From positions 1 to 51,243 of the forward strand of contig JAGHYV010000031.1 of the NCBI GenBank assembly GCA_017743475.1: 51,243 bases of DNA, written 5' to 3'. The position numbers were made by a program, and so were the translations under genes. Shown here piece by piece: positions 8,103 through 17,443 of the stretch. The DNA is from Roseiflexus sp. (GTDB lineage: Bacteria > Chloroflexota > Chloroflexia > Chloroflexales > Roseiflexaceae). Within the stretch, counting starts at the first letter, position 1. Every line of letters begins with the position of its first letter. The notes under the pieces were generated by a model, which made no database searches, had not been told where the DNA came from, and saw only the letters and a list, made by a program, of their open reading frames with translations.

Positions 8103-9644
8103 ATGAACGGTGATCAGGAGATCAGGAATCTGTCATGCATCATCCTGATACACCTTATCAACCTGGTGAATATGCGATTAAGAATACGCTTTTCCTCCTT
8201 CCCGGTTGCCAAAGGTGACCGTACTGCCGCTCTGATCGGACGCAGTCCGCTGATAGCGGCGCTAGCTGCAGTCCTAGTTGGTCTTGCCGGAGGCGCGATA
8301 GTGGCATTCGCGCCGTTCTGGCTTGGATTTGCAGCCCTGGCAGCCCTGGCAGGAGTCTACGCCATTCTGGTCGATACCCGTGTCGGGCTTGCGACCGTCA
8401 TCGGGATCGCAACAATCGTGCCCTTCGCAACGCTGCCGTTCCGGGCGGTGATCACGCCAACCCTGCTGACCCTGGCGCTTGCGGCGTTGATGGGGGTCTG
8501 GATCCTGCGGATGCTGGTGCGCGGTGATGAGCGGGTGACGATCACACCGATTGGGATGGCGCTGATCGGCTTTCTGGGCATCACCCTGTTTGCTTTCGTG
8601 CTTGGCTCAAATGCCAGTCCGGAACCGTCGCTATTGCACAACTACGTCAAATTCGCGATGGCGACTCTGTTCTTCTTCAGCGTCGTCAACTGCGTGCGCG
8701 ACCGGCAAACAGCGCGCTGGGTCTTCCGTTTTCTCATTATCGGTGCGGCGCTTTCGGCAATGATCGCGCTGGTGTTGTATGTCATTCCCGACCAGCTGGC
8801 GCTTCAGATTCTGGTGTCGTTTGGGCGTATTGGCTACCCCACCGAGGGACGCGTTCTGCGCTATGTTGAAGACGATCCGAATGGATTGATGCGCGCGATC
8901 GGTCTGTCGGTCGATCCCAACAGTTTTGGCGGCATGCTGGCGCTGATCGGGGCGCTGGCAGTGACGCAACTGGTCAGTGAACATCCGGCGCTGCCGCGAC
9001 GCATGCTGCTCGTTGCTACAGGCATTATTCTGCTGGCGCTGTTCCTGACGTATTCGCGTGCGGCGCTGGGTGGTATGATCGTCGCCGCTATGTATGTGGC
9101 AACGCTGCGTTACCGACGGCTCTGGTGGGTTATTCTGGCAGCTGGCGCCCTGGCTGCCATTCTATTCATCGGGCTTGGGGTCGGTGAGCGTTTCGTCGAG
9201 CGGATCGTCGAAGGGGTGCAGTTCCGCGACCGAGCGAACCAGATGCGCCTGGCGGAATACCAGAATGCTATCGCCATTATTCAGGCATATCCGGTGTTCG
9301 GCATCGGCTTCGGTCAGGCGCCGGAGATCGACCTAGTTGCAGGAGTATCGAGCATCTATCTGGCAATTGCTCAACGCACTGGTCTCGTTGGTCTGACCAC
9401 ATTTCTGGGAATTATGATCTGGTTTTTCGTGCGAAACTGGCGCGCTTTGCGTACTGCCAGCGTGATTGGCGACGAAGAACGGGTCGCATGGCTAGTGTCG
9501 TTGCAGGCGGCGCTGGCTGCTGCGCTGGCAGTAGGGCTGCTCGATCACTACTTCTTCAATATCGAGTTCAGCCATATGAGTGCGTTGCTTTGGGGAACGG
9601 TAGGGCTGGCAGTGGCAATTGAGGAAATGGAGGGTAAAGGTTGA
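8103..9644 (+). CDS. O-antigen ligase/polymerase-like membrane protein
   Basis: 513 residues (490 if ATG 8172 is used), with about 11-12 hydrophobic segments. It matches the Wzy/WaaL (O-antigen ligase) superfamily, which polymerises or ligates lipid-linked glycans on the outer face of the membrane. Supporting marks are the long periplasmic-type loop around residues 330-420 with READ-like GVQFRDRANQMRLAEYQNA and PVFGIGFGQAPEI, resembling the Wzy_C signature (G-x-G-x-G region), and alternating short loops. Neither start has a strong ribosome site. Its TGA stop (9642-9644) is the GGTTGA of the following repeat. It is isolated from the glycan operons at 29-49 kb but probably serves the same surface polymer. 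Confidence 0.8.
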   Translation: MNGDQEIRNLSCIILIHLINLVNMRLRIRFSSFPVAKGDRTAALIGRSPLIAALAAVLVGLAGGAIVAFAPFWLGFAALAALAGVYAILVDTRVGLATVIGIATIVPFATLPFRAVITPTLLTLALAALMGVWILRMLVRGDERVTITPIGMALIGFLGITLFAFVLGSNASPEPSLLHNYVKFAMATLFFFSVVNCVRDRQTARWVFRFLIIGAALSAMIALVLYVIPDQLALQILVSFGRIGYPTEGRVLRYVEDDPNGLMRAIGLSVDPNSFGGMLALIGALAVTQLVSEHPALPRRMLLVATGIILLALFLTYSRAALGGMIVAAMYVATLRYRRLWWVILAAGALAAILFIGLGVGERFVERIVEGVQFRDRANQMRLAEYQNAIAIIQAYPVFGIGFGQAPEIDLVAGVSSIYLAIAQRTGLVGLTTFLGIMIWFFVRNWRALRTASVIGDEERVAWLVSLQAALAAALAVGLLDHYFFNIEFSHMSALLWGTVGLAVAIEEMEGKG

Positions 9645-9730
9645 AGGTTAGAAGGTGGAAGGTTGCAGGTGGAAGGTGGAAGTTTGGGCGTTGAACATTC
9701 AACGTTTAACCTTCCACTTCAACGTTCAAC
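9636..9730. repeat. Heptanucleotide repeat array
   Basis: Degenerate GGTTGAA/GGTGGAA units on the left invert to TTCAACG/CTTCCAC units on the right, with a GTTGAACATTCAAC palindrome in the middle, so the array can fold. It covers the O-antigen-ligase stop codon and ends just before the folD -10. Confidence 0.8.
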
Positions 9731-9733
9731 TCA

Positions 9734-9739
9734 TATAAT
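9734..9739 (+). promoter_or_regulatory. -10 box of folD
   Basis: TATAAT 36 bases before the folD start, directly after the repeat array. The corresponding -35 position (CTTCCA) is poor. As with the sigma-factor gene, a repeat occupies the -35 side. Confidence 0.5.
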
Positions 9740-9775
9740 ACTCACGTCGCAGCACGACAACAGGGAGGCGTATCT

Positions 9776-10642
9776 ATGACTGCTACCATACTCGACGGAC
9801 GGGCACTTGCAAAAACGCTTCGCGAAGAGCTGCGTGCCGATACTCAGGCATTCATTCAGAACAACGGCATCGCCCCTTCGCTTGCCGTTGTCAAAATTGC
9901 AGGCGATCCCGCCTCTGACCGCTATACACGCACCATCCGCAAAGGATGTGAGGAAATCGGCATAACCTTCACCGAACACACTCTGCCGCCCGAAACGACC
10001 CAGGCGATGCTCGAAGAAACGATCAGCGCACTAAGTTTCGACCGAACAATCCATGGCATCCTGTTGCACCTGCCGCTGCCACCGGGACTGGACTCTGCCC
10101 GCGCTATTGCGCAGATCGATCCGACCAAGGATGTTGATGGCGTGCATCCATACAACGCAGGACTCCTCGCCATGGGGCGACCGGGACTGATTCCCAACAC
10201 TCCGGCTGGTGGTATGGAACTGCTGCTGCGCAATAACATTCCACTCAAAGGGCAGCACGCAACGGTTGTCGGGCGCAGTGTCGTGGTGGGGAAGCCTATG
10301 GCACTGCTGCTGCTGAATGAGCATGCCACCGTCACCATCGCCCATTCGCGCACAAAAGACCTGGCAGCAGTCGTGCGCGGCGCCGACATTGTTGTTGCTG
10401 CCACCGGCAAGCCCGGCCTGATCACCGGCGATATGATCAAACCCGGCGCGGTTGTTGTCGATTTTGGCGTCAATGTGCTCGAAGACGGGCGCGTAGTTGG
10501 GGACGTAGACTTTGACAGTGTTGTCAGGGTTGCTTCTGCTATTACGCCGGTTCCTGGCGGTACGGGACCGGTGACCAACGTGATGTTATTGCGGAATGTT
10601 CTGCGCGCAGCACAACAGCAGATGGCGCGCCATCATCATTGA
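9776..10642 (+). CDS. folD: FolD: methylenetetrahydrofolate dehydrogenase / cyclohydrolase, altered catalytic residues
   Basis: 288-residue one-carbon enzyme, expected to oxidise 5,10-methylene-THF to 10-formyl-THF in two steps. The family frame is clear: KDVDGVHPYN, the Rossmann VVGRSVVVGKPM and C-terminal ITPVPGGTGPVT. The catalytic lysine normally in Y-x3-K-x-K reads YTRTIRK, so it is Ile, and the usual Gln of GILVQLPLP reads GILLHLPLP, so it is His. The triad aspartate in KDVDG remains. By analogy with human MTHFD1 Lys56/Gln100 the cyclohydrolase step should be affected. GGAGG (9764-9768) lies eight bases before ATG 9776. It ends in three His codons. Confidence 0.92.
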   Translation: MTATILDGRALAKTLREELRADTQAFIQNNGIAPSLAVVKIAGDPASDRYTRTIRKGCEEIGITFTEHTLPPETTQAMLEETISALSFDRTIHGILLHLPLPPGLDSARAIAQIDPTKDVDGVHPYNAGLLAMGRPGLIPNTPAGGMELLLRNNIPLKGQHATVVGRSVVVGKPMALLLLNEHATVTIAHSRTKDLAAVVRGADIVVAATGKPGLITGDMIKPGAVVVDFGVNVLEDGRVVGDVDFDSVVRVASAITPVPGGTGPVTNVMLLRNVLRAAQQQMARHHH

Positions 10643-10829
10643 GATGCGCGCCGTCGGTGCTGCTGTAATGCTCGCCGCGACGCCAGGATAGGAAGCAGGC
10701 ATCTGTAGGAACGGGCAGCGCACTACTGCGTTCGCCCTCAGTAATGCAACGCAACCAGCAAGCGCGCTACACTGCTACCCCTCCTGTCAGAACCCGCAGT
10801 CTGTGTGCTATAATGTATGTTGGGAACAG
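10643..10829. other. Intergenic region with -10 box for tRNA-Gln
   Basis: No gene is seen. TATAAT at 10809-10814 precedes the tRNA by 15 bases, with CTGTCA (10784-10789) as a weak -35 at 19-base spacing. A 14-bp palindrome GATGGCGCGCCATC (10621-10634) lies in the last codons of folD. Confidence 0.5.
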
Positions 10830-10903
10830 TGCCGGGTTGTGTAATGGCAGCACGGCGGACTTTGGATCCGTCTGTCCAGGTTCGAATCCTGGCCCGGCAG
10901 CCA
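10830..10903 (+). tRNA. tRNA-Gln (anticodon TTG)
   Basis: The cloverleaf folds cleanly. The acceptor TGCCGGG pairs with CCCGGCA, and the D arm is GTG...CAC. The anticodon stem GCGGA/TCCGT encloses CTTTGGA (anticodon TTG, reading CAA). The T arm CCAGG/CCTGG encloses TTCGAAT. The discriminator is G and CCA is encoded (10901-10903). The first acceptor pair T-A is usual for tRNA-Gln. glmU starts 52 bases downstream and may be co-transcribed. Confidence 0.95.
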
Positions 10904-10954
10904 CGGCGATGGGACAAGCGCGGGGGATCACCTTGTCGCCCCTTCTTCATAACA

Positions 10955-11998
10955 GTGCGATTGGGAGTTGTTGTTCTTGCTGCCGGTGAAGGCACCCGTA
11001 TGCGGTCGGCGCTGCCTAAAGTGCTGCACTCACTCTGCGGTCGGCCGCTGCTTGGTCACATCCTGGCAGCCGTCGATATGCTGCAACCGGCGGTTAGCGC
11101 AATCGTGCTTGCCCCAGATACGCTCGATACAGTGCGCACCCGCTTTGGCGACCGATATTGCTATGTTGTGCAGGCCGAGCGGCTGGGAACAGGGCACGCA
11201 ACGCTCCAGGCGCGCTTGAACCTGCGCCATCAGTGTGATGATGTACTGGTACTGGTCGGAGATGCGCCGCTAATCCGTAGCGCCACCCTGCAACGCCTCG
11301 TAGCGCTGCGCCGTGAATGCGGTGCTTTGGTCGCCTTCCTGAGTTTCATTGCAGAACCGCCAACCGGATATGGTCGGGTGGTGCGGAATGCGGAAGGCAA
11401 TGTGATCGCCATTGTCGAAGAACGCGACGCCACCGATGCCCAACGCGCTATCACCGAAGTCAACAGCGGAATCCTCTGCTTCGACGCGGAATGGATGTGG
11501 CCCGCGCTTGACCGTGTGCAACGCAGCCCGGTGAAAGGTGAGTATTACCTGACTGACCTGATTGCGCTAGCAATTGCCGATGGCGGCGTCGGTGCAGTGC
11601 AGGCGCTCATCGCAACCGACCCGACCGAAGCGTTCGGGGTGAATGACCGCGTGCAACTGGCGCAGGCGGAGCGCATTCTACGCACCCGGCTGCTCGACAC
11701 GCTGATGCGCAGCGGCGTGACCGTCATTGATCCTGCGGCAACGTATGTGGATGTTGATGTGGTCGTCGGGCAGGATACGACGCTTCTGCCGGGAACGATG
11801 CTGCGCGGGGCTACCCGAGTGGGAGCAGGCTGTATTATTGGTCCCCATACATCGCTGATTGATACGATCGTTGCTGATGGTGCACATGTGCGCTACACGC
11901 TTGCCGAAGGAGTTGTGATACCGGCGCATGCTCTCATTGGTCCGTTTGTCCATCTGCGTGGCGCGCAGGATGGCACCGGCACATTCTATCAGGCATAA
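10955..11998 (+). CDS. glmU: GlmU-like UDP-GlcNAc pyrophosphorylase lacking the acetyltransferase end
   Basis: 347 residues against about 450 in normal GlmU. The uridyltransferase domain (residues 1 to about 230) is complete: LAAGEGTRMRSALPKVL, the QAERLGTGHA uridine loop and EVNSGI. It would join GlcNAc-1-P and UTP. About 90 residues of left-handed beta-helix follow, then the protein stops at IGPFVHLRGAQDGTG, just where the acetyltransferase active-site region (Lys351, His363, Tyr366 and Asn386 in E. coli) would begin. So it probably lacks GlcN-1-P acetyltransferase activity. GTG 10955 is chosen because earlier in-frame starts lie inside the tRNA. prs follows after five bases. Confidence 0.82.
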   Translation: MRLGVVVLAAGEGTRMRSALPKVLHSLCGRPLLGHILAAVDMLQPAVSAIVLAPDTLDTVRTRFGDRYCYVVQAERLGTGHATLQARLNLRHQCDDVLVLVGDAPLIRSATLQRLVALRRECGALVAFLSFIAEPPTGYGRVVRNAEGNVIAIVEERDATDAQRAITEVNSGILCFDAEWMWPALDRVQRSPVKGEYYLTDLIALAIADGGVGAVQALIATDPTEAFGVNDRVQLAQAERILRTRLLDTLMRSGVTVIDPAATYVDVDVVVGQDTTLLPGTMLRGATRVGAGCIIGPHTSLIDTIVADGAHVRYTLAEGVVIPAHALIGPFVHLRGAQDGTGTFYQA

Positions 11999-12003
11999 CA
12001 CAT

Positions 12004-12942
12004 ATGGAAGGGCGTCTTCAGATCTTTAGCGGCAATGCGAACCGGCCTCTGGCGCAAGAGATCGCGTCATACCTGAACATCAACCTCGGTCGCGCCACGG
12101 TCGGCACATTCAAAAACGGCGAAACGCGCGTCAAGGTCGAGGAGAATGTGCGCGGCTCCGATGTGTTCGTCGTCCAGCCAACCTGCACTCCAGTCAACCA
12201 CAACCTGATGGAGTTGTTAATCCTGATCGATGCGTTGCGGCGTGCATCGGCAGCACGGGTGACGGCGGTCATTCCCTACTACGGGTATGCCAAGCAGGAA
12301 AAGAAAACTACGGGTCGTGAGCCGATCTCGGCAAAACTGGTCGCCAACCTGATCCGCACCGCTGGCGCTGATCGAGTGCTGACGATGGATCTGCATGCGC
12401 CAGCGATCGAGGGGTTTTTCGATATTCCGGTCGATCATCTGCAAGCCGGTCCTATTCTCGCCGAGCATATTCGGAGCATGAACCTGCCACGCCTGGTGGT
12501 AGTCTCTCCTGATGCTGGCGGCGTAGGGCGAGCGAATAGTTTTCGTGAGCGGATCGGCGCCGGGCTGGCGATCATTGCTAAGCAACGCCCGCAACCCGAC
12601 GTAGCTGAGATGCTTGATATGGTCGGCGATGTGGAAGGGAAGACAGCAGTAATTGTAGATGACATGATCTCAACCGGGGGAACGCTGGCAGAAGCAGCGC
12701 GCGTTTTGCGTGAACGTGGCGCGAAGGCGGTGTACGCCTGCGCTACTCATGGCATTTTTGCTGGCGATGCCACTGAGATTATTGCCCGATCAACGCTGGT
12801 TGAAACTATCGTCACAAACACTATTCCACTCCCCGAAGGATGCCGTGAAGCGCGCATTCGCGCGATCAGCGTTGCACCCCTGTTTGCCGAAGCCATTATG
12901 CGCATTCATAAGGATCTGTCGTTGAGCGCACTGTTCTCGTGA
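12004..12942 (+). CDS. prs: Ribose-phosphate pyrophosphokinase (PRPP synthetase)
   Basis: 312-residue class I PRPP synthetase, making PRPP from ribose-5-phosphate and ATP for nucleotide, His and Trp synthesis. Seen are the flexible loop IPYYGYAKQEKKTTGREPI, the metal-binding MDLHAPAIEGFFDIP and the PRPP-binding VIVDDMISTGGTL near residue 215. The length is normal. It begins five bases after the truncated glmU, so the two are probably one transcript, as in many bacteria where glmU and prs are neighbours. Confidence 0.96.
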   Translation: MEGRLQIFSGNANRPLAQEIASYLNINLGRATVGTFKNGETRVKVEENVRGSDVFVVQPTCTPVNHNLMELLILIDALRRASAARVTAVIPYYGYAKQEKKTTGREPISAKLVANLIRTAGADRVLTMDLHAPAIEGFFDIPVDHLQAGPILAEHIRSMNLPRLVVVSPDAGGVGRANSFRERIGAGLAIIAKQRPQPDVAEMLDMVGDVEGKTAVIVDDMISTGGTLAEAARVLRERGAKAVYACATHGIFAGDATEIIARSTLVETIVTNTIPLPEGCREARIRAISVAPLFAEAIMRIHKDLSLSALFS

Positions 12943-12985
12943 GAAAACCCGACATCGCACGACCGCACGGTTGAGGATTAGCACG

Positions 12986-14305
12986 TTGGACGTTGAAACT
13001 GGCCTGGTTCTGGCAGGTATTATCGGCTGTCTCCTGCTCCTGGCATTCACGTCAGCGGTCGATACTGCAATGACCGCGATTGGACGCCATCGCCTCGGGT
13101 TGCTTCACGAGAGCGACAGGCAGCGTGCACAATTGATCGACCGCCTGCTTACCGAACCGTACCGCTTCAAAGCGACCATTCTGCTTCTCAACAGTGCTGC
13201 GACCATTGCTGCGACTGCACTGATGTTGCGCTTATGCGCTGGTCAACCGCTTCAGTGGCAGATCGGTGCACTTGGCGGATTATTGTTCCTTATTCTGATC
13301 TTCGCCACAGCATTGCCCAAGGCGCTGGCAATCAGCAATCCCACCCATGCTGCGCAGGCGCTTGCCGGTCCGATGGCGCTCAGCGCCCGCGTGCTGGCGC
13401 CGTTGATCTGGGTGGTCGAACTGCTTACCCGCCCGTTCATCCGCGTCGCCAGCGGTCAGGCGGCGCCACAGATGCCGCTGGTGACCGAAGAAGAACTGCG
13501 TCTGCTGGTGAATGTCGGCGAAGAAGAAGGGTTGATCGAGCCGGATGAGCGGGAAATGATCGAGGGCATCTTTTCCTTCGGCGATACAACCGTGCGCGAA
13601 GTTATGATCCCACGGGTCGATATTGTCGCACTCGAGGAAACGGCGTCCATCGATGAGGCGCTGAATGTGATCATCGCCAAAGGACATTCGCGTATTCCGG
13701 TATACCGCGAGACCATCGATCATATTGTGGGGATTCTGTACGCCAAAGATCTGCTGCTCTGGTTGCGCTCCGGGCAGCGAGAGGCGTCAATAGGATCGCT
13801 GCTGCGAACCGCGCATTTCGTCCCCGATACGATGAAAGTCGATGCCCTGCTCAAGGATTTGCAAGCGCGCAAAGTGCACCTGGCGATCGTCGTCGATGAG
13901 TACGGCGGCACTGCCGGGCTGGTTACCATCGAGGATGTGATCGAAGAGATCGTCGGGGAAATTCAGGATGAGTACGACGTCGATGAGCAACCGATCACAG
14001 AACTTGGCGCTGGCGATCTGGAGGTGGATGCACGCGTTCCGATTGATGACATTAATGATCTGACCGGTCTGCACCTGACGTCGGAAGAGTCAGATCGGAT
14101 CGGCGGGATTGTGTTCGAGCGCCTGGGTCGTGTGCCAAAGGTTGGCGACACGGTACACCTGGATGGCGATGTGACCATCACAGTGCTTTCGATGGATGGG
14201 TTACGCCTGCGGCGACTGCGTCTGCAATACCGTTTACCGCAGGAAAACGAAATTCACGCTGTGCGCAGCAATGCGGATCAGGAACATGCACACCCTAACA
14301 CCTGA
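12986..14305 (+). CDS. CNNM/CorC (HlyC/CorC) family transporter with CBS pair
   Basis: 439-residue membrane protein of the CNNM/CorC group, associated with Mg2+/Co2+ homeostasis. The N-terminal DUF21 domain (about 5-185) has four hydrophobic segments. A CBS pair follows (about 205-330; VREVMIPRVDIVAL, GHSRIPVYRETIDHIVGILY and VDEYGGTAGLVTIEDVIEE), then the C-terminal CorC_HlyC domain (about 345-425). The start is read as TTG 12986, eight bases after GAGGA; an in-frame TTG at 12971 would only lengthen it by five residues. The end overlaps cdd by 20 bases. Confidence 0.9.
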   Translation: MDVETGLVLAGIIGCLLLLAFTSAVDTAMTAIGRHRLGLLHESDRQRAQLIDRLLTEPYRFKATILLLNSAATIAATALMLRLCAGQPLQWQIGALGGLLFLILIFATALPKALAISNPTHAAQALAGPMALSARVLAPLIWVVELLTRPFIRVASGQAAPQMPLVTEEELRLLVNVGEEEGLIEPDEREMIEGIFSFGDTTVREVMIPRVDIVALEETASIDEALNVIIAKGHSRIPVYRETIDHIVGILYAKDLLLWLRSGQREASIGSLLRTAHFVPDTMKVDALLKDLQARKVHLAIVVDEYGGTAGLVTIEDVIEEIVGEIQDEYDVDEQPITELGAGDLEVDARVPIDDINDLTGLHLTSEESDRIGGIVFERLGRVPKVGDTVHLDGDVTITVLSMDGLRLRRLRLQYRLPQENEIHAVRSNADQEHAHPNT

Positions 14306-14696
14306 TCTTGCCAACCTCCTCACCGTCGCTGCCACTGCACGCCAACGAGCGTACTGCCCATATTCACGGTTCGCCGTTGGCGCTGCGGCACTGACAGCGT
14401 CGGGAGTGACGTTTCCCGGATGTAACATCGAAAACGCTGCGTACCCATCGACAATCTGCGCCGAACGGGTGGCGTTGTTCAACGCCTACGCTGCTGGCGA
14501 ACGCGAGATCGTTGCGCTGGCAGTAATCGCCGATACGCCTGGACCGGTGAGTCCCTGTGGCGGATGCCGCCAGGTGATCCTCGAACTTGCACCGCGCGCT
14601 ATCGTGGTCATGGCAAACCTGGGTGGTGCGTGGCGCGTGGCATCGATCGGCGAGTTGCTGCCTGATGGATTCTCCTCTACCAGTTTCGACGTATAA
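14286..14696 (+). CDS. cdd: Cytidine deaminase
   Basis: 136-residue tetrameric-type cytidine deaminase, converting cytidine/deoxycytidine to uridine forms for pyrimidine salvage. The zinc site is complete: CAE (in STICAERVALF) and PCGGCRQ. The N-terminal CPYSRFAVGAA binds substrate. ATG 14286 lies inside the end of the CNNM gene (20-base overlap in another frame), so the genes are probably translationally coupled. Seven bases separate its stop from that of the convergent gene. Confidence 0.95.
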   Translation: MHTLTPDLANLLTVAATARQRAYCPYSRFAVGAAALTASGVTFPGCNIENAAYPSTICAERVALFNAYAAGEREIVALAVIADTPGPVSPCGGCRQVILELAPRAIVVMANLGGAWRVASIGELLPDGFSSTSFDV

Positions 14697-14703
14697 CCTG
14701 CCG

Positions 14704-17202
14704 TTACTGTAAGCCGGTTACCAACCCGGCATACTTCTCTGCCAGCACCCGCGCCTGTTCATCACTGCTGCCCTCGGCAATGACGTGAAAGAAGGGACCA
14801 TCGGGATCGGGCAGGATTAAGACCCACTCATCGCCGAGATCGATTTTTACGCCATCAACCTGATCGAGTTTGCGATCCTGGTACTGCTGGTTCAAAATGC
14901 GCATGACCTTACCCTTAAATTCCCAGCGGCAGGGAACGCGCGCCTGGCTCATGAAATAGTGCGGCAGATCGCGCACGATCTCCGACAGACGCACCTGTTG
15001 CAGCGCCAGCAACTCTACGATCTTGACAATGGCGAACATACCGTCGGCGATGGGATAGAAGGAGGGGAAGATCAGGTTGCCAGCGCCATCGCCGAGCAAT
15101 AACATGTCGCGATGAGCAGCCGCCGTTCTCATCAGCGCACCAAGCGTGGCGCGTGTGCGCACAATCTGACCGCCGTAGCGGGCTGCTATTACTTCAAATG
15201 CGCGTGGCGCCGTCACTGGCACTGCAACCGCGCCGCCGCCGTTGACCGCCATTGCCAGCGCGGTGACCGCCGCCAGCGCCTGCATCCCCGGCAAGCGTCG
15301 TCCGGTGTCGTCCACCAGGAAGAGTTTCTCGCCGCTTGCATCGAGCCGGGCGCCCAGCGACGCTTCGAGTACTGGCGTAATGCGCGCCAGCCGTTCCATG
15401 CCAGCCTCGAACTGTTGCGGCGTCTGGAAGAGCAGTTGCGCATCGAGGTTGGCATTCAGTTCAACCGCTTCGATATGCAGGCGACGAAGAATCGCTGGCA
15501 GGAAGTTCGAGGTGTTCGCATTGGCGTAATCGATCACCACTTGAAAATTGCGCGCAATACTGGCAAGCGCATCAGGGCGCAACGCTCCAAGGAACATGTC
15601 GGTGTAGATCTGATTGATATGCTCAACCTCGTTGATGCGACCAATTTCGTCGAGATAGACCCGCCGGTAATCCTCACGGAAAAAGACCCCTTCGATCTTG
15701 CGCTCGGTAGCGGTGTCAATATCGAGTCCATCGGCATCGAAGAACTTGATATCCACCACGCGATTATCGAGCGGCGACAGGCGAACGTGAACACCACCGG
15801 CAGCATTGATCGCCCGGGTGATGACACGTGCGACCGGTAGCGGCACATCGTGCAATTCGGCAACGTGCACCCCGGCAGACGGCAGGCCAGCGACCAGGCC
15901 ACGCTTAATCATGCGCGGCGTGTAGTGCGTATCGCGACTAGTTGTCACCACTGCGCCACGCGGCAGCGTCGCGCCAAAGGCAGCGCCAAGCCGGGCACCG
16001 AACTCCGGCGTCAGATCGATATTGACCAGTCCCGATATTCCCGACCGACCGAACAGTACGCGACGTCCCTGCGACCCCCAGATAATGCTGGAACTGATCG
16101 TTGCGCCTTCCTCAACCTCTTTGCTGGGCCAGATTTTGACGTTTGCACCAATAACCGCACCGGCATTAATGATCGTCTGGTCGCCAACCACTGATCCCTC
16201 AAACAACACCGCGCGGCTTTTGATGTTGCACTGCCGCATGACAATGGCGCCACGTAGTTCGGCGCGCTCGCCGATGTACGAGTTGCGCCAGATGATCGAC
16301 CGATCAATCGTTGCGCGTGTGTCGATAATGGTATAGTCACGAATAGCTGAAGGACCGTGGATGATGACGCCACTCTTGATCTTGACACCATGCCCCAGGA
16401 AAACAGGGCCATGGAACTGTGCGTCGGGCGCTATCTCCACATCTCCCTCAACCCACACCTCATCGAAGATGCGCTCGCCAGCGCGTGGCAGATTGACCTT
16501 GCCCTGCATATAGTCGCGGCTGGCACGCATGTATTCTTCGATAGTGCCAATGTCCGTCCAGTATCCCTCAGCGACGTATCCGATCGGGATGTTGCCGCTA
16601 CGCAGCATCCTGGGAAAGACATCCTTCGACCAGTCGGTGAAGGCGCCTTTTTCGATATAGCGGAAAATTTCTGGAGTGACAACATAAATGCCAGTATTGA
16701 CCGTATCGGAGAAGACTTCACCCCAACTCGGCTTTTCGAGGAACTGACGCACATACCCGCGTTCATCCACTACCACGACACCATAATCGAGCGGGTTGGG
16801 CACGCGGGTCAGGGTAATAGTCGCAGTAGCGCCATGGCTGCGATGAAATTCGATGATTTTGCTCAGATCGAAATCGGTTAGCGCATCCCCAGATATGATG
16901 AGAAAAGGCTCGCGGAGAAGACGTTCGGCATTCTTGACGCTGCCAGCTGTGCCAAGCGGCTGTTCTTCGAGCGAATACTCGATATGTACCCCATATGCCG
17001 CTCCATCGCCAAAATGATCCTGAATAACATTTGCCAGATATTGAACGGTCATCACAATTTCGGTGATGCCGTGCCGTTTCAACAACTCGATGATATGAGC
17101 CAGAACGTGGCGATCTACAATGGGTACCATGGGTTTTGGGCGGTTAATTGTGAGCGGACGCAGGCGCGATCCCTCACCGCCAGCCATAACCACAGCCTTC
17201 AT
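14704..17202 (-). CDS. Mannose-1-phosphate guanylyltransferase fused to a phosphomannomutase-like domain
   Basis: 832 residues. The nucleotidyltransferase domain (1 to about 235) has [13 protein letters not shown] and PKPMVPI. A left-handed beta-helix with hexapeptide repeats follows (about 250-370). The rest is an alpha-D-phosphohexomutase fold. Its catalytic loops look worn: the phosphoserine loop (normally TASHNP) reads TTSRDT, the metal loop (DPDADR) reads DASGEK, and the phosphate loop (RPSGTEP) is replaced by LPDPDGP. The GDP-mannose synthetic half therefore looks active and the mutase half is doubtful. ATG 17202 has GAGG six bases upstream; TATACT at 17246-17251 is a likely -10. The product would feed the mannosyl donors used by the 29-38 kb operon. 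Confidence 0.88.
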   Translation of the reverse strand: MKAVVMAGGEGSRLRPLTINRPKPMVPIVDRHVLAHIIELLKRHGITEIVMTVQYLANVIQDHFGDGAAYGVHIEYSLEEQPLGTAGSVKNAERLLREPFLIISGDALTDFDLSKIIEFHRSHGATATITLTRVPNPLDYGVVVVDERGYVRQFLEKPSWGEVFSDTVNTGIYVVTPEIFRYIEKGAFTDWSKDVFPRMLRSGNIPIGYVAEGYWTDIGTIEEYMRASRDYMQGKVNLPRAGERIFDEVWVEGDVEIAPDAQFHGPVFLGHGVKIKSGVIIHGPSAIRDYTIIDTRATIDRSIIWRNSYIGERAELRGAIVMRQCNIKSRAVLFEGSVVGDQTIINAGAVIGANVKIWPSKEVEEGATISSSIIWGSQGRRVLFGRSGISGLVNIDLTPEFGARLGAAFGATLPRGAVVTTSRDTHYTPRMIKRGLVAGLPSAGVHVAELHDVPLPVARVITRAINAAGGVHVRLSPLDNRVVDIKFFDADGLDIDTATERKIEGVFFREDYRRVYLDEIGRINEVEHINQIYTDMFLGALRPDALASIARNFQVVIDYANANTSNFLPAILRRLHIEAVELNANLDAQLLFQTPQQFEAGMERLARITPVLEASLGARLDASGEKLFLVDDTGRRLPGMQALAAVTALAMAVNGGGAVAVPVTAPRAFEVIAARYGGQIVRTRATLGALMRTAAAHRDMLLLGDGAGNLIFPSFYPIADGMFAIVKIVELLALQQVRLSEIVRDLPHYFMSQARVPCRWEFKGKVMRILNQQYQDRKLDQVDGVKIDLGDEWVLILPDPDGPFFHVIAEGSSDEQARVLAEKYAGLVTGLQ

Positions 17203-17245
17203 TGACGACCTCGCCTTTGATGTGTCAGTTTTTATGCATGGCATC

Positions 17246-17251
17246 AGTATA
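17246..17251 (-). promoter_or_regulatory. -10 box upstream of the guanylyltransferase gene
   Basis: TATACT on the minus strand, 43 bases before the start codon. The -35 region (TGGTTT at 17-base spacing) is weak and lies next to the GAGAACT array. Confidence 0.4.
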
Positions 17252-17280
17252 GCATGGGGAAGTGCTGCAAACCAGAAGCA

Positions 17281-17384
17281 GAGACTAAGAACTGAGAAGC
17301 GGGAACGGAGAATTGAGAACGGAGAATTGAGAACCGAGAACTGAGGATTGGGGACTGAGAATTGAGAACTGACAGAGAAACCGA
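17281..17384. repeat. GAGAACT-type heptanucleotide array
   Basis: Tandem 7-base units, variants of GAGAACT/GAGAATT/GAGAACC, between the guanylyltransferase start and the phasin end. The same family recurs at 43006-43132, before asnB. Confidence 0.85.
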
Positions 17385-17443
17385 GAGTGCGACAGCGCCT
17401 CCCGGTTTCCGGTTATCCGTACTGATTTGGCGTAAGACTTCGG

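Noticed and set aside
9636-9730. THF or other riboswitch upstream of folD
   Set aside because: The sequence is a heptanucleotide array followed by a -10 and a 36-base leader, too short for a known aptamer.
10817-10954. GlmU starting upstream of 10955
   Set aside because: That stretch is the tRNA-Gln gene, which folds perfectly; the family N terminus begins at GTG 10955.
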